Positions 35,628 through 45,283 are shown, counted from the first letter of the stretch. The stretch is 64,000 bases of DNA from Mesorhizobium sp. B2-7-1 (GCF_006440735.1 NZ_VFUA01000018.1:1-64000), one strand, 5' to 3'. The notes: generated from the sequence alone by a model not told the origin. Made by a program: numbers and translations.

Positions 35628-36488
35628 ATGGAACAGGATCGCGCTCCCGCGCGAATGACAATGACAAAGCAAACCGTCAAGACGCTCCGCAAGGCCGCCA
35701 TCGCGGTCGTGGTCCTCGCGCTCGCTTTCTACTTCATCCCAATCATCACGGCGATCTGGGTCGCCTGCGGCCTGATCGACGTCATGCGCAACGACCAGAA
35801 GAACCGGAACCTGTTCGAGCGCTACTTCCTCGGCAATGGCCTGTTCACCTGGCTGCTGGCGCCGTTCAACCTGATCGTCGATCTCCTCTGCTATCGCAAC
35901 CCCGGGGTCTGGAAGCCCGAGCAGTTCCCTGAGGACTATCAGCGCGAGATCAACGAGGTCCTGGGCGTCTTCAAGGCCCGCAAGGACGAGATCATCGCCG
36001 ACATCGACGCCAATTTCGGCACTGGCCGGCGCGGCATGTATGTCTACCAGTGGTACGGCAAACACAAGATCGACAACGTTCCCGAATTCAACAAGGACTA
36101 CAAATACATCAAGACGATCGCGGTATCCGTTTTCAGCAAGCGCGAATCCACATCCTGGCATTTCGGTCCGCTGCGCCTCAGCCTGCGCATCCTCTACAAT
36201 CTGATCCCGGTGAAGGCGGAGATCTTCGTGCAGTGCGGCAGCAAGAAGAACTACTGGTACGACAACCCGCTGTTCATCTTCGACGACACGCTGTTCCACC
36301 GCTCGGTCAACGAATATGATGGCCGCCGCTATTGCGTCTTTGTCGATATCATCCGGCCGTCCCCATTCCCGAAGCTGATCGCCGGCCTTCTCGCCATCGT
36401 CTCGGTCAGCGTGGAACGCATCAATTCCATCTTCTACAAGAACTGGAAAATGATCGGCTCGTCCAAGCCGAAGGCCGCCGCCAACTGA
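35628..36488 (+). CDS. Aspartyl/asparaginyl beta-hydroxylase-like membrane protein (LpxO-like)
   Basis: 286 aa. An N-terminal membrane helix (AAIAVVVLALAFYFIPIITA) is followed by a cytoplasmic domain ending in the cupin-type hydroxylase signature PLFIFDDTLFHRSVNEYDGR then YCVFVDIIRP, which supplies a likely iron-binding His and the 2-oxoglutarate Arg; a first His may be that of SWHFGP. A second hydrophobic segment (IAGLLAIVSVSVERI) lies near the C-terminus. Members with this layout hydroxylate lipid A or peptides; here the substrate is unknown. Starts at 35655 or 35661 are also possible, as no strong ribosome site marks any of them. Confidence 0.7.
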   Translation: MEQDRAPARMTMTKQTVKTLRKAAIAVVVLALAFYFIPIITAIWVACGLIDVMRNDQKNRNLFERYFLGNGLFTWLLAPFNLIVDLLCYRNPGVWKPEQFPEDYQREINEVLGVFKARKDEIIADIDANFGTGRRGMYVYQWYGKHKIDNVPEFNKDYKYIKTIAVSVFSKRESTSWHFGPLRLSLRILYNLIPVKAEIFVQCGSKKNYWYDNPLFIFDDTLFHRSVNEYDGRRYCVFVDIIRPSPFPKLIAGLLAIVSVSVERINSIFYKNWKMIGSSKPKAAAN

Positions 36489-36606
36489 TTTTGCACCAGG
36501 CCGCAATCCTGGTTCGGCCGACATCCGGCCGAACCAGCGAAACCCACTCTTGAACCAACGTCCTATAGCGCCGCGGGGCTCCCGCCGTTAAAACTCTTCC
36601 ATCGGA

Positions 36607-36624
36607 TATATCCGTACGGATATA
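36607..36624. promoter_or_regulatory. Perfect 18-bp palindrome upstream of the GAF-Fis regulator
   Basis: TATATCCGTACGGATATA is fully self-complementary and lies 41 bp before the TTG start of the regulator gene; it overlaps a second short palindrome GGATATATCC (36604-36613). An autoregulatory operator is the simplest reading. Confidence 0.55.
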
Positions 36625-36664
36625 ACGACGAGCGGAAGGAGGATCCGCTCGCTGGGAGGATGGT

Positions 36665-37633
36665 TTGAGCGGACGGCAAGCAGCCGGTCATGCGGATTTT
36701 GTCCAGGCCTCGATCGCCAGGAGCGACGCGGCCCGTTCGGCGCTGGTCGCCTCGTGGCAGCGCTCCCTGCAACTGCATCACCTCGATCCGGCAGAACGCA
36801 CGGCGCCCAGGCGGCTGACCGAGGTTGAATTGCGGTGGGCCCGTCAGCGTATGGAGCGGATGATCCGCGCGGCGGAAGCTAGCCTCAACCGGCTCTATCT
36901 GGCGGTAGGCGGCGTCGGCTGCTGCGTGATGCTGGCCGATCGCGACGGCACCCCGGTCGAGCGCCGGGGCGCGGTCGCCGACGACGAAACCTTCGACGAA
37001 TGGGGCCTGTGGACCGGCACGGTCTGGAGCGAGGACAGTGAAGGCACCAACGGCATCGGCACCTGCCTTGCCGAACAGCGGGCGCTAACCATCCATCGCG
37101 ACCAGCATTTCTTTTCGCGCAACACGCTGATGAGCTGCACCACGGCACCGGTCTACGACCATGAAGGCAATCTGGCGGCCGCGCTCGACGTATCGTCCTG
37201 CCGCTCGGACCTGACGGAAGGCTTCGTCCAGCTTATCTCGGTCGCGGTGGGCGATGCCGCGCGCCGCATCGAGGCGGAAAATTTCCGCTTGTTCTACTCC
37301 AATGCCCGCATCCTTTTGGCGCCGGTCGCAGAACGCGGCGCCGGCGCGCTGATCGCGGTCGACCAGGACGACCTGGTGATCGGCGCGACCCGGTCGGCGC
37401 GCCTAGCGCTTGGCATTACCGGCGAAGTCCTGGCCAAGGGACTGCTGGCTGCCGATGTTCTCGGCGATTCCGCCAAGGCTGCCGAAGACCTCGACGACGC
37501 CGAACGCGGCGCGCTGCAGCGGGCGATGGCGCGCGCCGGCGGCAATGTCTCGGCGGCGGCGCAGAGCCTCGGCATCTCGCGCGCGACGCTGCATCGCAAG
37601 CTCGCGCGTTTCGGCATACGCCGCCCGCACTGA
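36665..37633 (+). CDS. GAF-domain / Fis-type HTH regulator without AAA+ domain
   Basis: A 322-aa regulator of the AcoR lineage. Residues about 65-205 form a GAF sensor (EGTNGIGTCLAEQRALTIHR, ALDVSSCRSDLTEGF), and residues about 275-320 a Fis-type HTH (GGNVSAAAQSLGISRATLHR). The central AAA+ ATPase domain of classical sigma-54 activators (GAFTGA loop, Walker motifs) is absent, so it cannot act as a conventional enhancer-binding protein. TTG start at 36665 behind GGGAGG. The aldehyde dehydrogenase and DUF779 genes follow on the same strand, the common context of this regulator type. Confidence 0.85.
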   Translation: MSGRQAAGHADFVQASIARSDAARSALVASWQRSLQLHHLDPAERTAPRRLTEVELRWARQRMERMIRAAEASLNRLYLAVGGVGCCVMLADRDGTPVERRGAVADDETFDEWGLWTGTVWSEDSEGTNGIGTCLAEQRALTIHRDQHFFSRNTLMSCTTAPVYDHEGNLAAALDVSSCRSDLTEGFVQLISVAVGDAARRIEAENFRLFYSNARILLAPVAERGAGALIAVDQDDLVIGATRSARLALGITGEVLAKGLLAADVLGDSAKAAEDLDDAERGALQRAMARAGGNVSAAAQSLGISRATLHRKLARFGIRRPH

Positions 37634-37668
37634 AACAAGCTGTCATTTCGGTGAAATGTCAAAATGAC

Positions 37669-37688
37669 CTGTCGCAGTTCTGCGACAG
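37669..37688. promoter_or_regulatory. Palindromic operator candidate before the aldehyde dehydrogenase
   Basis: CTGTCGCAG-TT-CTGCGACAG, perfect 9-bp arms, 106 bp before the start of the dehydrogenase. The TGTCGCA-type dyad fits a binding site for the Fis-type HTH regulator encoded upstream. No convincing sigma-54 -24/-12 pair was found between it and the gene. Confidence 0.55.
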
Positions 37689-37793
37689 TCGGCACCGGCG
37701 ATCGATCGGCCCCGGGCTGACAAGCCGGCGTTGATCCGCGACCCTTCCTCTCCAGCGCGCCGCATCCCGCGGCGTGGTTTTTGGGAGGATGCG

Positions 37794-39311
<1,518 letters not shown>

Positions 39312-39376
39312 TCCTCCCAGGGCCGAAGGGAGGGCGCGGTTCACCCGCGTCCTCCCGTCATGTGGAGGAGGTTTCG

Positions 39377-39742
39377 ATGGATAGTGGTTCATTGGGCAAA
39401 GTGTCGGCCACACCGGAGGCCTTGGCGCTGCTTGCCGAGATTATCGCCGATCACGGCCCGGTTCTGTTCCACCAGTCCGGCGGCTGCTGCGACGGCTCGT
39501 CGCCGATGTGCTATCAGCGCGGCGAGCTCATGATCGGCGACAACGACGTGAAGCTCGGCGAGATCGGCGACACGCCGGTCTATATCAGCGCCTCGCAATA
39601 TGAGGCGTGGAAGCACACCGACCTGACCATCGATGTGGTGAAGGGCAGGGGTGGCATGTTCTCGCTCGACAATGGCCGCGAGAAACGATTCCTGACGCGC
39701 TCGACGATCTGCGCCGTTCCGCCGCCATATTCCGGCGACTGA
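39377..39742 (+). CDS. DUF779 family protein
   Basis: A 121-aa small cytoplasmic protein. The family signature is the Cys-containing loop LFHQSGGCCDGSSPMCYQRG (about residues 31-50), and the C-terminus has KRFLTRSTICAVPPP. A role as accessory factor or chaperone for the neighbouring aldehyde dehydrogenase is inferred from gene pairing only. The ATG at 39377 follows GGAGGAGG closely, 65 bp after the dehydrogenase stop. Confidence 0.9.
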   Translation: MDSGSLGKVSATPEALALLAEIIADHGPVLFHQSGGCCDGSSPMCYQRGELMIGDNDVKLGEIGDTPVYISASQYEAWKHTDLTIDVVKGRGGMFSLDNGREKRFLTRSTICAVPPPYSGD

Positions 39743-39865
39743 GCGAATAGCCTGGTCGGCATCCAGCGCGACGATTGGGGTAATCGTCCGGCTTTGTTGG
39801 GCCTTTGGCTCGCAACATCCTCGCCTTAGTGCTATGGCGCCGCTTTCGAATGGAAAAGCGAAGTC

Positions 39866-40846
39866 ATGGCAAGTGTTGAACAGATCACGGTGGAGGCCGG
39901 CGAGGCGGGCATGCGGCTCGACCGCTGGTTCAAGGTCCATTATCCGGGCCTCGGCTTCGGCCACCTGCAAAAGCTCTTGCGCTCCGGCCAGGTCCGCGTC
40001 GACGGCGGCCGGGTGAAGGCAGACACGCGCGTCGAGCCGGGCCAGACCGTGCGCGTGCCGCCGCTGGAGGTCGACAAGAAGGGCGATACCGCGCTCACCG
40101 GCCACTCGATCCGCAACCAGGGCGACGCCGATGTGCTCGCCAAGATGCTGTTGCATGAGGACCCGAAGGTCTTTGTCTTCAACAAGCCGGCCGGCTTGGC
40201 GGTGCAGGGCGGCTCGGGCGTCACCCGCAATGTCGACGACATGCTGGAGGCCTGGCGCAACCAGAAGGGTGAGAAGCCGCGCCTCGTCCATCGCCTCGAC
40301 CGCGACACGTCCGGCGTGCTGGTGGTGGCCCGCACCCGTCTTGCCGCGATGAAGCTTTCGGAAGCGTTCCGCGCGCGCGAAACCAAGAAGACCTATTGGG
40401 CGCTGGTCAAGGGCGTGCCGCCGAAGCGCGAGGACAAGATTTCGACTTGGCTGATCAAGGAGCCGACTGAGGACGGCGACCGTGTACGCGTGGCCGCGCA
40501 TGGGGAAAAAGGCGCCGACCACGCTGTGTCCTTCTACCGCATCATCGAGCAAGCGGCACAGACCATGAGCTGGCTTGAAATGGAGCCTTATACCGGCCGC
40601 ACACACCAGCTTCGCGTTCATGCCGCCCATATCGGCTGCCCGATCATCGGCGATCCCAAATATTTCGAGGCCGATACAAACTGGGATTTCCCAGGCGGCA
40701 TCCAGAACCGGCTGCATCTCCATGCCCGCCGCATTGTCATCCCGCATCCCGACCAGGGCGTGATCGACGTGACGGCGCCGATGCCGCCGCATATGCGCCA
40801 GAGCTGGAACCTGCTCGGCTTCGACGAACAGAGCGCGGAGGACTGA
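39866..40846 (+). CDS. rluC: RluA-family pseudouridine synthase (RluC type)
   Basis: 326 aa. An N-terminal S4 RNA-binding domain (GMRLDRWFKVHYPGLGFGHL, residues 15-70) is followed by the catalytic domain with the family motif RLVHRLDRDTSGVLVVA containing the catalytic Asp, and EPYTGRTHQLRVHAAHIG. It makes pseudouridine in 23S rRNA; sites 955/2504/2580 are the RluC targets in E. coli, not verified here. Two bases separate its stop from the start codon of the following transporter. Confidence 0.9.
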   Translation: MASVEQITVEAGEAGMRLDRWFKVHYPGLGFGHLQKLLRSGQVRVDGGRVKADTRVEPGQTVRVPPLEVDKKGDTALTGHSIRNQGDADVLAKMLLHEDPKVFVFNKPAGLAVQGGSGVTRNVDDMLEAWRNQKGEKPRLVHRLDRDTSGVLVVARTRLAAMKLSEAFRARETKKTYWALVKGVPPKREDKISTWLIKEPTEDGDRVRVAAHGEKGADHAVSFYRIIEQAAQTMSWLEMEPYTGRTHQLRVHAAHIGCPIIGDPKYFEADTNWDFPGGIQNRLHLHARRIVIPHPDQGVIDVTAPMPPHMRQSWNLLGFDEQSAED

Positions 40847-40849
40847 GGT

Positions 40850-41767
40850 TTGACAGCTGCGCCCGTACTGGATCGCCGCGATGCGGTCGACATGGCGGCG
40901 GCGGCCATCATGGTCGGGCTGACCTTCTCCTGGGGGCTGAACTACGTCGCCGCCAAGGTCTCCTATGCAGGCTACGATCCTGTCTTCGTCTCGATCGCCC
41001 GTTCGCTGATCGGGGGAGCCTGCGTGCTCGGATGGTGCCGGCTGCGCGGCATCAAGCTGTTCGAAGCGGATGGGACGCTGGCCGCCGGCATCGTCGTCGG
41101 CGTGCTCTTCGGCGTCGAATTCCTCTGCCTCTATATCGGGCTCGAATACACGACCGTTGCCCGCAACACGCTCCTGGTCAACACCATGCCGTTCTGGGTG
41201 CTGATCGGCGGTCATTTCCTGCTTGGCGAGCGCATCAACGCGCGCAAGCTCGGCGGTCTCGTTCTCGCCTTCTGCGGCCTCGCGGCGGTTTTCTCCGACG
41301 GTATCTCTGCCGGCAGCGACGCGACACTGACAGGCGATCTGCTCAGTCTCGGCTCGGGCATTCTCTGGGCGGCGACCAGCATCGTCATCAAGCGGTCGAA
41401 GCTGGTCGAGACGCGCGCGGAGAAACTGCTGCTCTATCAGCTGGCCGGCGCCGCCATTGTAGGTGCCCTGGTGATGCCTTTCGCCGGCCCGCCGATCCGC
41501 GCGGTTGCCGCCTTGCCGACACTGGCGCTGCTGTTCCAGTCTTTCTATATCGTTGCCTTCACCTATGTGTTGTGGTTCTGGCTGCTCACGCGCTATCCGG
41601 CGGCAAGCCTCTCGATCTTCGCCTTCCTGTCGCCGGTGTTCGGCGTCCTGTGCGGCGCGGTGCTGCTCGGCGAGCCGCCGACGGCCAGGATAATCCTGGC
41701 GCTCGGCCTGATCGCCGCCGGGCTGATCATCGTCAACCGCTCGGCGCGCAGGCAGCCAGCACCATAG
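40850..41767 (+). CDS. DMT superfamily (EamA) transporter
   Basis: 305 aa with ten predicted helices in two EamA repeats; FSWGLNYVAAKVSYAGYDPV opens helix 1, PFWVLIGGHFLLGERINARK ends the first repeat and LSPVFGVLCGAVLLGEPPTA the second. Starts with TTG at 40850, 4 bp after the rluC stop, so it is read from the same message. Substrate unknown. Confidence 0.85.
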   Translation: MTAAPVLDRRDAVDMAAAAIMVGLTFSWGLNYVAAKVSYAGYDPVFVSIARSLIGGACVLGWCRLRGIKLFEADGTLAAGIVVGVLFGVEFLCLYIGLEYTTVARNTLLVNTMPFWVLIGGHFLLGERINARKLGGLVLAFCGLAAVFSDGISAGSDATLTGDLLSLGSGILWAATSIVIKRSKLVETRAEKLLLYQLAGAAIVGALVMPFAGPPIRAVAALPTLALLFQSFYIVAFTYVLWFWLLTRYPAASLSIFAFLSPVFGVLCGAVLLGEPPTARIILALGLIAAGLIIVNRSARRQPAP

Positions 41768-41776
41768 GCGTTCGCC

Positions 41777-41820
41777 GCAATTCCGGACGGAAAACCACTT
41801 CACACTTTTCCTGGAATTGC
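41777..41820 (+). repeat. 44-bp RIME-like repeat, copy 1
   Basis: Starts GCAATTCCGGACGGAAAACC and ends ACTTTTCCTGGAATTGC; its ends are inverted copies, so it can fold. It matches the reverse complement of 42629-42672 at 40 of 44 positions. It lies in the gap just before the ATP12 gene. Confidence 0.9.
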
Positions 41821-41835
41821 TTTAAGGAGTTCGGC

Positions 41836-42651
41836 ATGCGCGACATCCTCGAAGACCTCGAAGCCGGCAAGCTGCTGTCCGATCCCGATCCCGTGCGCCG
41901 CGCCCAGATCCAGATGAAGACGCCGCTGCCGAAGCGGTTCTACAAGGCCGTTTCGCTGGCTCCCGGCGAGAATGGTTTTGCCGTTCATCTGGACGGCCGG
42001 CCTGTGCGCACGCCGGGCAAGGCCGTGATGGCGCTGCCGACCGAAAAGGCTGCAGCGCTCGTGGCCGATGAATTCAGCGCGCAAAGCGAGGTCATCGATC
42101 CGGTGACGATGCCCGTCATGCGGCTCGTCAACACCGCCATCGACGGCGTCGCCTCCGATCCGCAGGCGGTTTTGGAGGATGTGCTGCGCTTCGCCTCGTC
42201 CGATCTCTTGTGCTACCGGGCCGACGGCCCGCAGGGACTGGTCGATCGCCAGAACAAATTCTGGGATCCGGTGCTCGACTGGGCGCGCGGCCACCTTCGC
42301 GCGCACTTCAACCTTGCCGAAGGCGTCATCCATGTCGAGCAGCCGCGCGAGACCATCGCCGTCCTCGGCGCGCATCTTGGCCAGCGTGCCGAGCCGATGC
42401 GGTTGGCCGCCATCCATGTCATGACGTCCCTGACCGGATCGGCGCTTCTGGCGTTGGCTGTCGATTTCGGCGAGCTCGACGGCGAGGAAGCCTGGGCCGC
42501 GGCTCATGTCGACGAGGACTGGCAGATCGAGCATTGGGGCCAGGATGCAGAGGCGGTCGCCCGCCGCTCGGCCCGCAAGCGCGACATGATGGCGGCGGTC
42601 AGCCTGCTCGAGGCGCTGCAAGGCCAAAGCAATTCCAGGAAAAGTGCGTAG
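41836..42651 (+). CDS. ATP12-family F1-ATPase assembly chaperone
   Basis: 271 aa. The ATP12 core is clear: PKRFYKAVSLAPGENGFAVH, LDGRPVRTPGKAVMALPT and PVMRLVNTAIDGV, then the C-terminal SLTGSALLALAVDFGELDGE. In mitochondria ATP12 assists the alpha subunit of F1; alphaproteobacterial homologues are presumed to do the same. The ATG at 41836 with AAGGAG upstream is right; the longer frame runs back through the transporter. The last eight codons (SNSRKSA and stop region) are encoded by a dispersed 44-bp repeat, so the native C-terminus was replaced or extended. Confidence 0.88.
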   Translation: MRDILEDLEAGKLLSDPDPVRRAQIQMKTPLPKRFYKAVSLAPGENGFAVHLDGRPVRTPGKAVMALPTEKAAALVADEFSAQSEVIDPVTMPVMRLVNTAIDGVASDPQAVLEDVLRFASSDLLCYRADGPQGLVDRQNKFWDPVLDWARGHLRAHFNLAEGVIHVEQPRETIAVLGAHLGQRAEPMRLAAIHVMTSLTGSALLALAVDFGELDGEEAWAAAHVDEDWQIEHWGQDAEAVARRSARKRDMMAAVSLLEALQGQSNSRKSA

Positions 42652-42672
42652 CGGTTTTCCGTCCGCAATTGC
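42629..42672 (-). repeat. 44-bp RIME-like repeat, copy 2, overlapping the ATP12 3' end
   Basis: Inverted relative to copy 1 (40 of 44 positions identical). Bases 42629-42651 are coding for the end of the ATP12 protein, including its TAG stop. A separate hairpin (TGGAGTGG 42685-42692 with CCACTCCA 42715-42722, and TCGGC with GCCGA inside) follows at once and may serve as a terminator, although it lacks a T-run. Confidence 0.9.
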
Positions 42673-42907
42673 GTAAACAAAACCTGGAGTGGATCGGCGA
42701 TCCCCAGAGCCGAGCCACTCCACACACTGCGCCGCTTTCGCAGCGCACCTAATACCAAAGTCATAATCCCATTGTCGCGGTGCCTTTGGCCCGCCCTTTC
42801 TGTCATTTTTTCTTCGTTGGCTGCGTTTTTGAGTCCGCGTTCGGAGGAGCACGGATGGTGGCGCGCAGTCATCGAGGACAGACGGGATCTCACGGGAGGA
42901 AATATCA

Positions 42908-44797
42908 ATGGCAATGGCTTCGACCGCCGGCAGAACCAGCCGCGGCATGACGCGGGAGGAGAAGAAGGTCATCTTCGCCTCCTCGCTCGGCACCGTTTTC
43001 GAATGGTACGATTTCTATCTCTACGGCTCGCTCGCCGCCTTCATCGGCTCGACCTTCTTCAGCCCGACAATCCCGGAAGCCACGCGCAACATCTTCGCGT
43101 TGCTGGCCTTTGCCGCGGGCTTCCTCGTGCGTCCGTTCGGCGCCCTGGTGTTTGGCCGGATCGGCGATCTCGTCGGCCGCAAGTACACCTTCCTCGTCAC
43201 CATGACGATCATGGGCCTGTCGACATTCCTGGTCGGCCTGCTGCCCGGCTATGCCAGCTGGGGCATTGCGGCGCCCGTGATCCTGATCGGGCTTCGCATG
43301 CTGCAGGGCCTGGCGCTCGGCGGTGAATATGGCGGCGCCGCGACCTACGTCGCCGAGCACGCGCCGGACGACCGCCGCGGTTTCTACACGTCGTGGATCC
43401 AGACGACGGCGACGCTCGGCCTGTTCCTGTCGCTGATTGTCATCCTGATCGTCCAAGGGTCGCTCAGCAAGGAGACTTACGCCGCCTGGGGCTGGCGCAT
43501 TCCCTTCATCGTTTCTTTCGTGCTGCTCGCCGTTTCGATCTGGATCCGGCTGTCGCTCTCGGAGTCGCCGACCTTCCAGCGCATGAAGGAAGAGGGCAAG
43601 GGCTCCAAGGCGCCGCTGACGGAAGCTTTCGGTCAATGGAAGAACGCCAAGATCGCGCTGCTGGCGCTGCTCGGCCTGACCGCCGGCCAGGCGGTGATCT
43701 GGTACAACGGCCAGTTCTATGCACTGTTCTTCCTGCAGAACGTGCTGAAGGTCGAAGCGCAGACGGTCAACATCATGATCGCTATCGCGCTTGCCATCGG
43801 CTCGATCTTCTTCGTCGTGTTCGGCTGGCTGTCGGACAAGATCGGCCGCAAGCCGATCATCATGGCCGGCCTCGCACTCGGCATCGTCTGCACCTTCCCG
43901 CTGTTCAAGGCGCTTACATGGGCCGCCAATCCGGCTCTGGCTACCGCGCAGCAGAACACGCGCGCGACGGTGACGGCGGCGCCCGGCGACTGCAAGTTCC
44001 AGTTCAACCCGGTCGGCACGGCGAAGTTCACGACCTCCTGCGACATCGCGACCTCGTTCCTGACCAAGAATTCGGTGCCTTACGATGTGGTGACCACGGC
44101 AGCGCCTGGCACCGCGGCTTCGGTCAAGATCGGCAACGAGACGGTCGCCTCCTATGACACCGTCGCCGCCGGAGATCAGGCCAAGGCCAAGGACGCAGCC
44201 TTCGTCAAGGCGGTGAACATGTCGCTGCAAGACGGCGGCTATCCGCTGAAGCGCGCCGCGGCCAAGGTGGCGGACCAGAAGCTCGACGCCTTCATCGCGG
44301 CCAATCCCGAACTGAAGCTCGACGCCGTGGCCGTTCGCGGCGGCGAGAAGACGGCAGTTCCGACCGACAAGGCGATCGCCGACAAGATACTGACCAAGGA
44401 TGAGGCAGCCGGCGCGCCGGAAGTCACCGTCTACAACATCCCCGGCGGCGGCGCTTTCGCCATGACCGCCGATCCGGCAGCCATCAACTGGCCGATGACG
44501 ATCGGCATCCTGTTCATCCTGGTGCTGTTCGTCACCATGGTCTATGGGCCGATCGCCGCGATCCTGGTCGAGATGTTCCCGACCCGTATCCGCTACACCG
44601 GCATGTCGCTGCCTTACCACATCGGCAACGGCTGGTTCGGCGGCCTGCTGCCGGCGACGGTGTTCGCGCTCAGTGCCTATAAGGGCGATATCTACTACGG
44701 TCTCTGGTACCCGGTGATCATCGCGGCAATGTCGCTCATCATCGGCATGATCTTCGTCAGGGATACGCTCGGCACCGACCTGCAGACCAAAGACTGA
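42908..44797 (+). CDS. MHS-type MFS transporter with large soluble insert
   Basis: 629 aa, against about 430-450 for ordinary metabolite:H+ symporters. The N-terminal half is standard (VFEWYDFYLYGSLAAFIG, the MFS loop FGRIGDLVGRKYTF, GLALGGEYGGAATYVAEHAP). After the eighth helix (GLALGIVCTFPLFKAL) there is a polar stretch of about 190 residues (about 335-525) without membrane helices, containing two cysteines and an Ala/Lys/Asp-rich part, before the last helices (MTIGILFILVLFVTMVYGPI, FPTRIRYTGMSLPYHIGNGW). Substrate is unknown; relatives carry organic acids or osmolytes. It has its own terminator. Confidence 0.85.
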   Translation: MAMASTAGRTSRGMTREEKKVIFASSLGTVFEWYDFYLYGSLAAFIGSTFFSPTIPEATRNIFALLAFAAGFLVRPFGALVFGRIGDLVGRKYTFLVTMTIMGLSTFLVGLLPGYASWGIAAPVILIGLRMLQGLALGGEYGGAATYVAEHAPDDRRGFYTSWIQTTATLGLFLSLIVILIVQGSLSKETYAAWGWRIPFIVSFVLLAVSIWIRLSLSESPTFQRMKEEGKGSKAPLTEAFGQWKNAKIALLALLGLTAGQAVIWYNGQFYALFFLQNVLKVEAQTVNIMIAIALAIGSIFFVVFGWLSDKIGRKPIIMAGLALGIVCTFPLFKALTWAANPALATAQQNTRATVTAAPGDCKFQFNPVGTAKFTTSCDIATSFLTKNSVPYDVVTTAAPGTAASVKIGNETVASYDTVAAGDQAKAKDAAFVKAVNMSLQDGGYPLKRAAAKVADQKLDAFIAANPELKLDAVAVRGGEKTAVPTDKAIADKILTKDEAAGAPEVTVYNIPGGGAFAMTADPAAINWPMTIGILFILVLFVTMVYGPIAAILVEMFPTRIRYTGMSLPYHIGNGWFGGLLPATVFALSAYKGDIYYGLWYPVIIAAMSLIIGMIFVRDTLGTDLQTKD

Positions 44798-44817
44798 CCT
44801 CGATCACCCGCTGAAAC

Positions 44818-44855
44818 GGCAAAGCCCGGCGCTAGCGATCGCGCCGGGCTTTGCC
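44818..44855. terminator. Bidirectional terminator
   Basis: Perfect 15-bp stem GGCAAAGCCCGGCGC/GCGCCGGGCTTTGCC with loop TAGCGATC, between the convergent MFS and gstI genes. The T-run is short but the stem is very stable. Confidence 0.75.
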
Positions 44856-44878
44856 GTTCCTGAGCCTCGAAGAGACGA

Positions 44879-45070
44879 TCAGCCGTTGCGCTGGTTTTCT
44901 TCCTCGATGGCCGCTTCATGGTACCAGCCGTCGAAATCGGCCTGCTCACCGCGAAGCGCTGCAAGTTCTGCCGCGAATTTGGCCTTGGCGCCTAAATTTG
45001 AGGCAGACTTGCGTGCTGCAAGTGGGAACATCAGGATTTTTGCCGACGGGCGCGATGGCGTGACTTGCAT
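44879..45070 (-). CDS. gstI: Glutamine synthetase translational inhibitor (GstI, DUF2735)
   Basis: A 63-aa protein, the same length as GstI of Rhizobium leguminosarum, and in the same place: divergent from glnII. It has the DUF2735 pattern PSAKILMFPLAARK at the N-terminus and FDGWYHEAAIEEE at the C-terminus. In R. leguminosarum gstI blocks glnII translation under nitrogen excess; that role is inferred here from location and length. ATG 45070 has AAGGAGACC upstream; a longer frame to 45109 is unlikely. Confidence 0.85.
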   Translation of the reverse strand: MQVTPSRPSAKILMFPLAARKSASNLGAKAKFAAELAALRGEQADFDGWYHEAAIEEENQRNG

Positions 45071-45118
45071 GGCCGGTCTCCTTGTCTCTTCAGGAGCGTA
45101 TCGATTCATCTTTCCATC

Positions 45119-45147
45119 AAAATAGGTTCTGCGATTCCTTTAGGCAA
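45119..45147 (-). promoter_or_regulatory. Candidate sigma-70 promoter of gstI
   Basis: Read on the minus strand: TTGCCT (45147-45142), 17-bp spacer, TATTTT (45124-45119), about 49 bp before the gstI ATG. Confidence 0.5.
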
Positions 45148-45171
45148 TATGCCCATCAAAAGATCATCTTA

Positions 45172-45198
45172 TGCACATTATTTAAGCAATATTGGTGC
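45172..45198. promoter_or_regulatory. Candidate NtrC upstream sites of glnII
   Basis: TGCAC (45172-45176) and GGTGC (45194-45198) half-sites, with a GCA in between (45186-45188), resemble the TGCACC-N5-GGTGCA enhancer but with irregular spacing. They lie 86-112 bp before the sigma-54 promoter, a normal enhancer distance, and also overlap the region upstream of the gstI promoter. Confidence 0.45.
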
Positions 45199-45283
45199 CT
45201 GAACAATCCGGACGCATTGCTGAGGCGGCTCGGCAAATCAACGCCTTGCCATGACCATTTTGCCGCACCCCGTGAAATCTAAG

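Noticed and set aside
33906..36524. Minus-strand open frame of 872 codons
   Set aside because: It runs antisense through rarA, the DUF930 region and the hydroxylase gene, is rich in Arg, His, Asp and Gln as expected of a shadow frame in GC-rich DNA, and contains no recognisable domain.
39389..41803. Minus-strand open frame of 804 codons
   Set aside because: Antisense to DUF779, rluC and the DMT transporter, all of which have clear families; the peptide is a low-complexity shadow.
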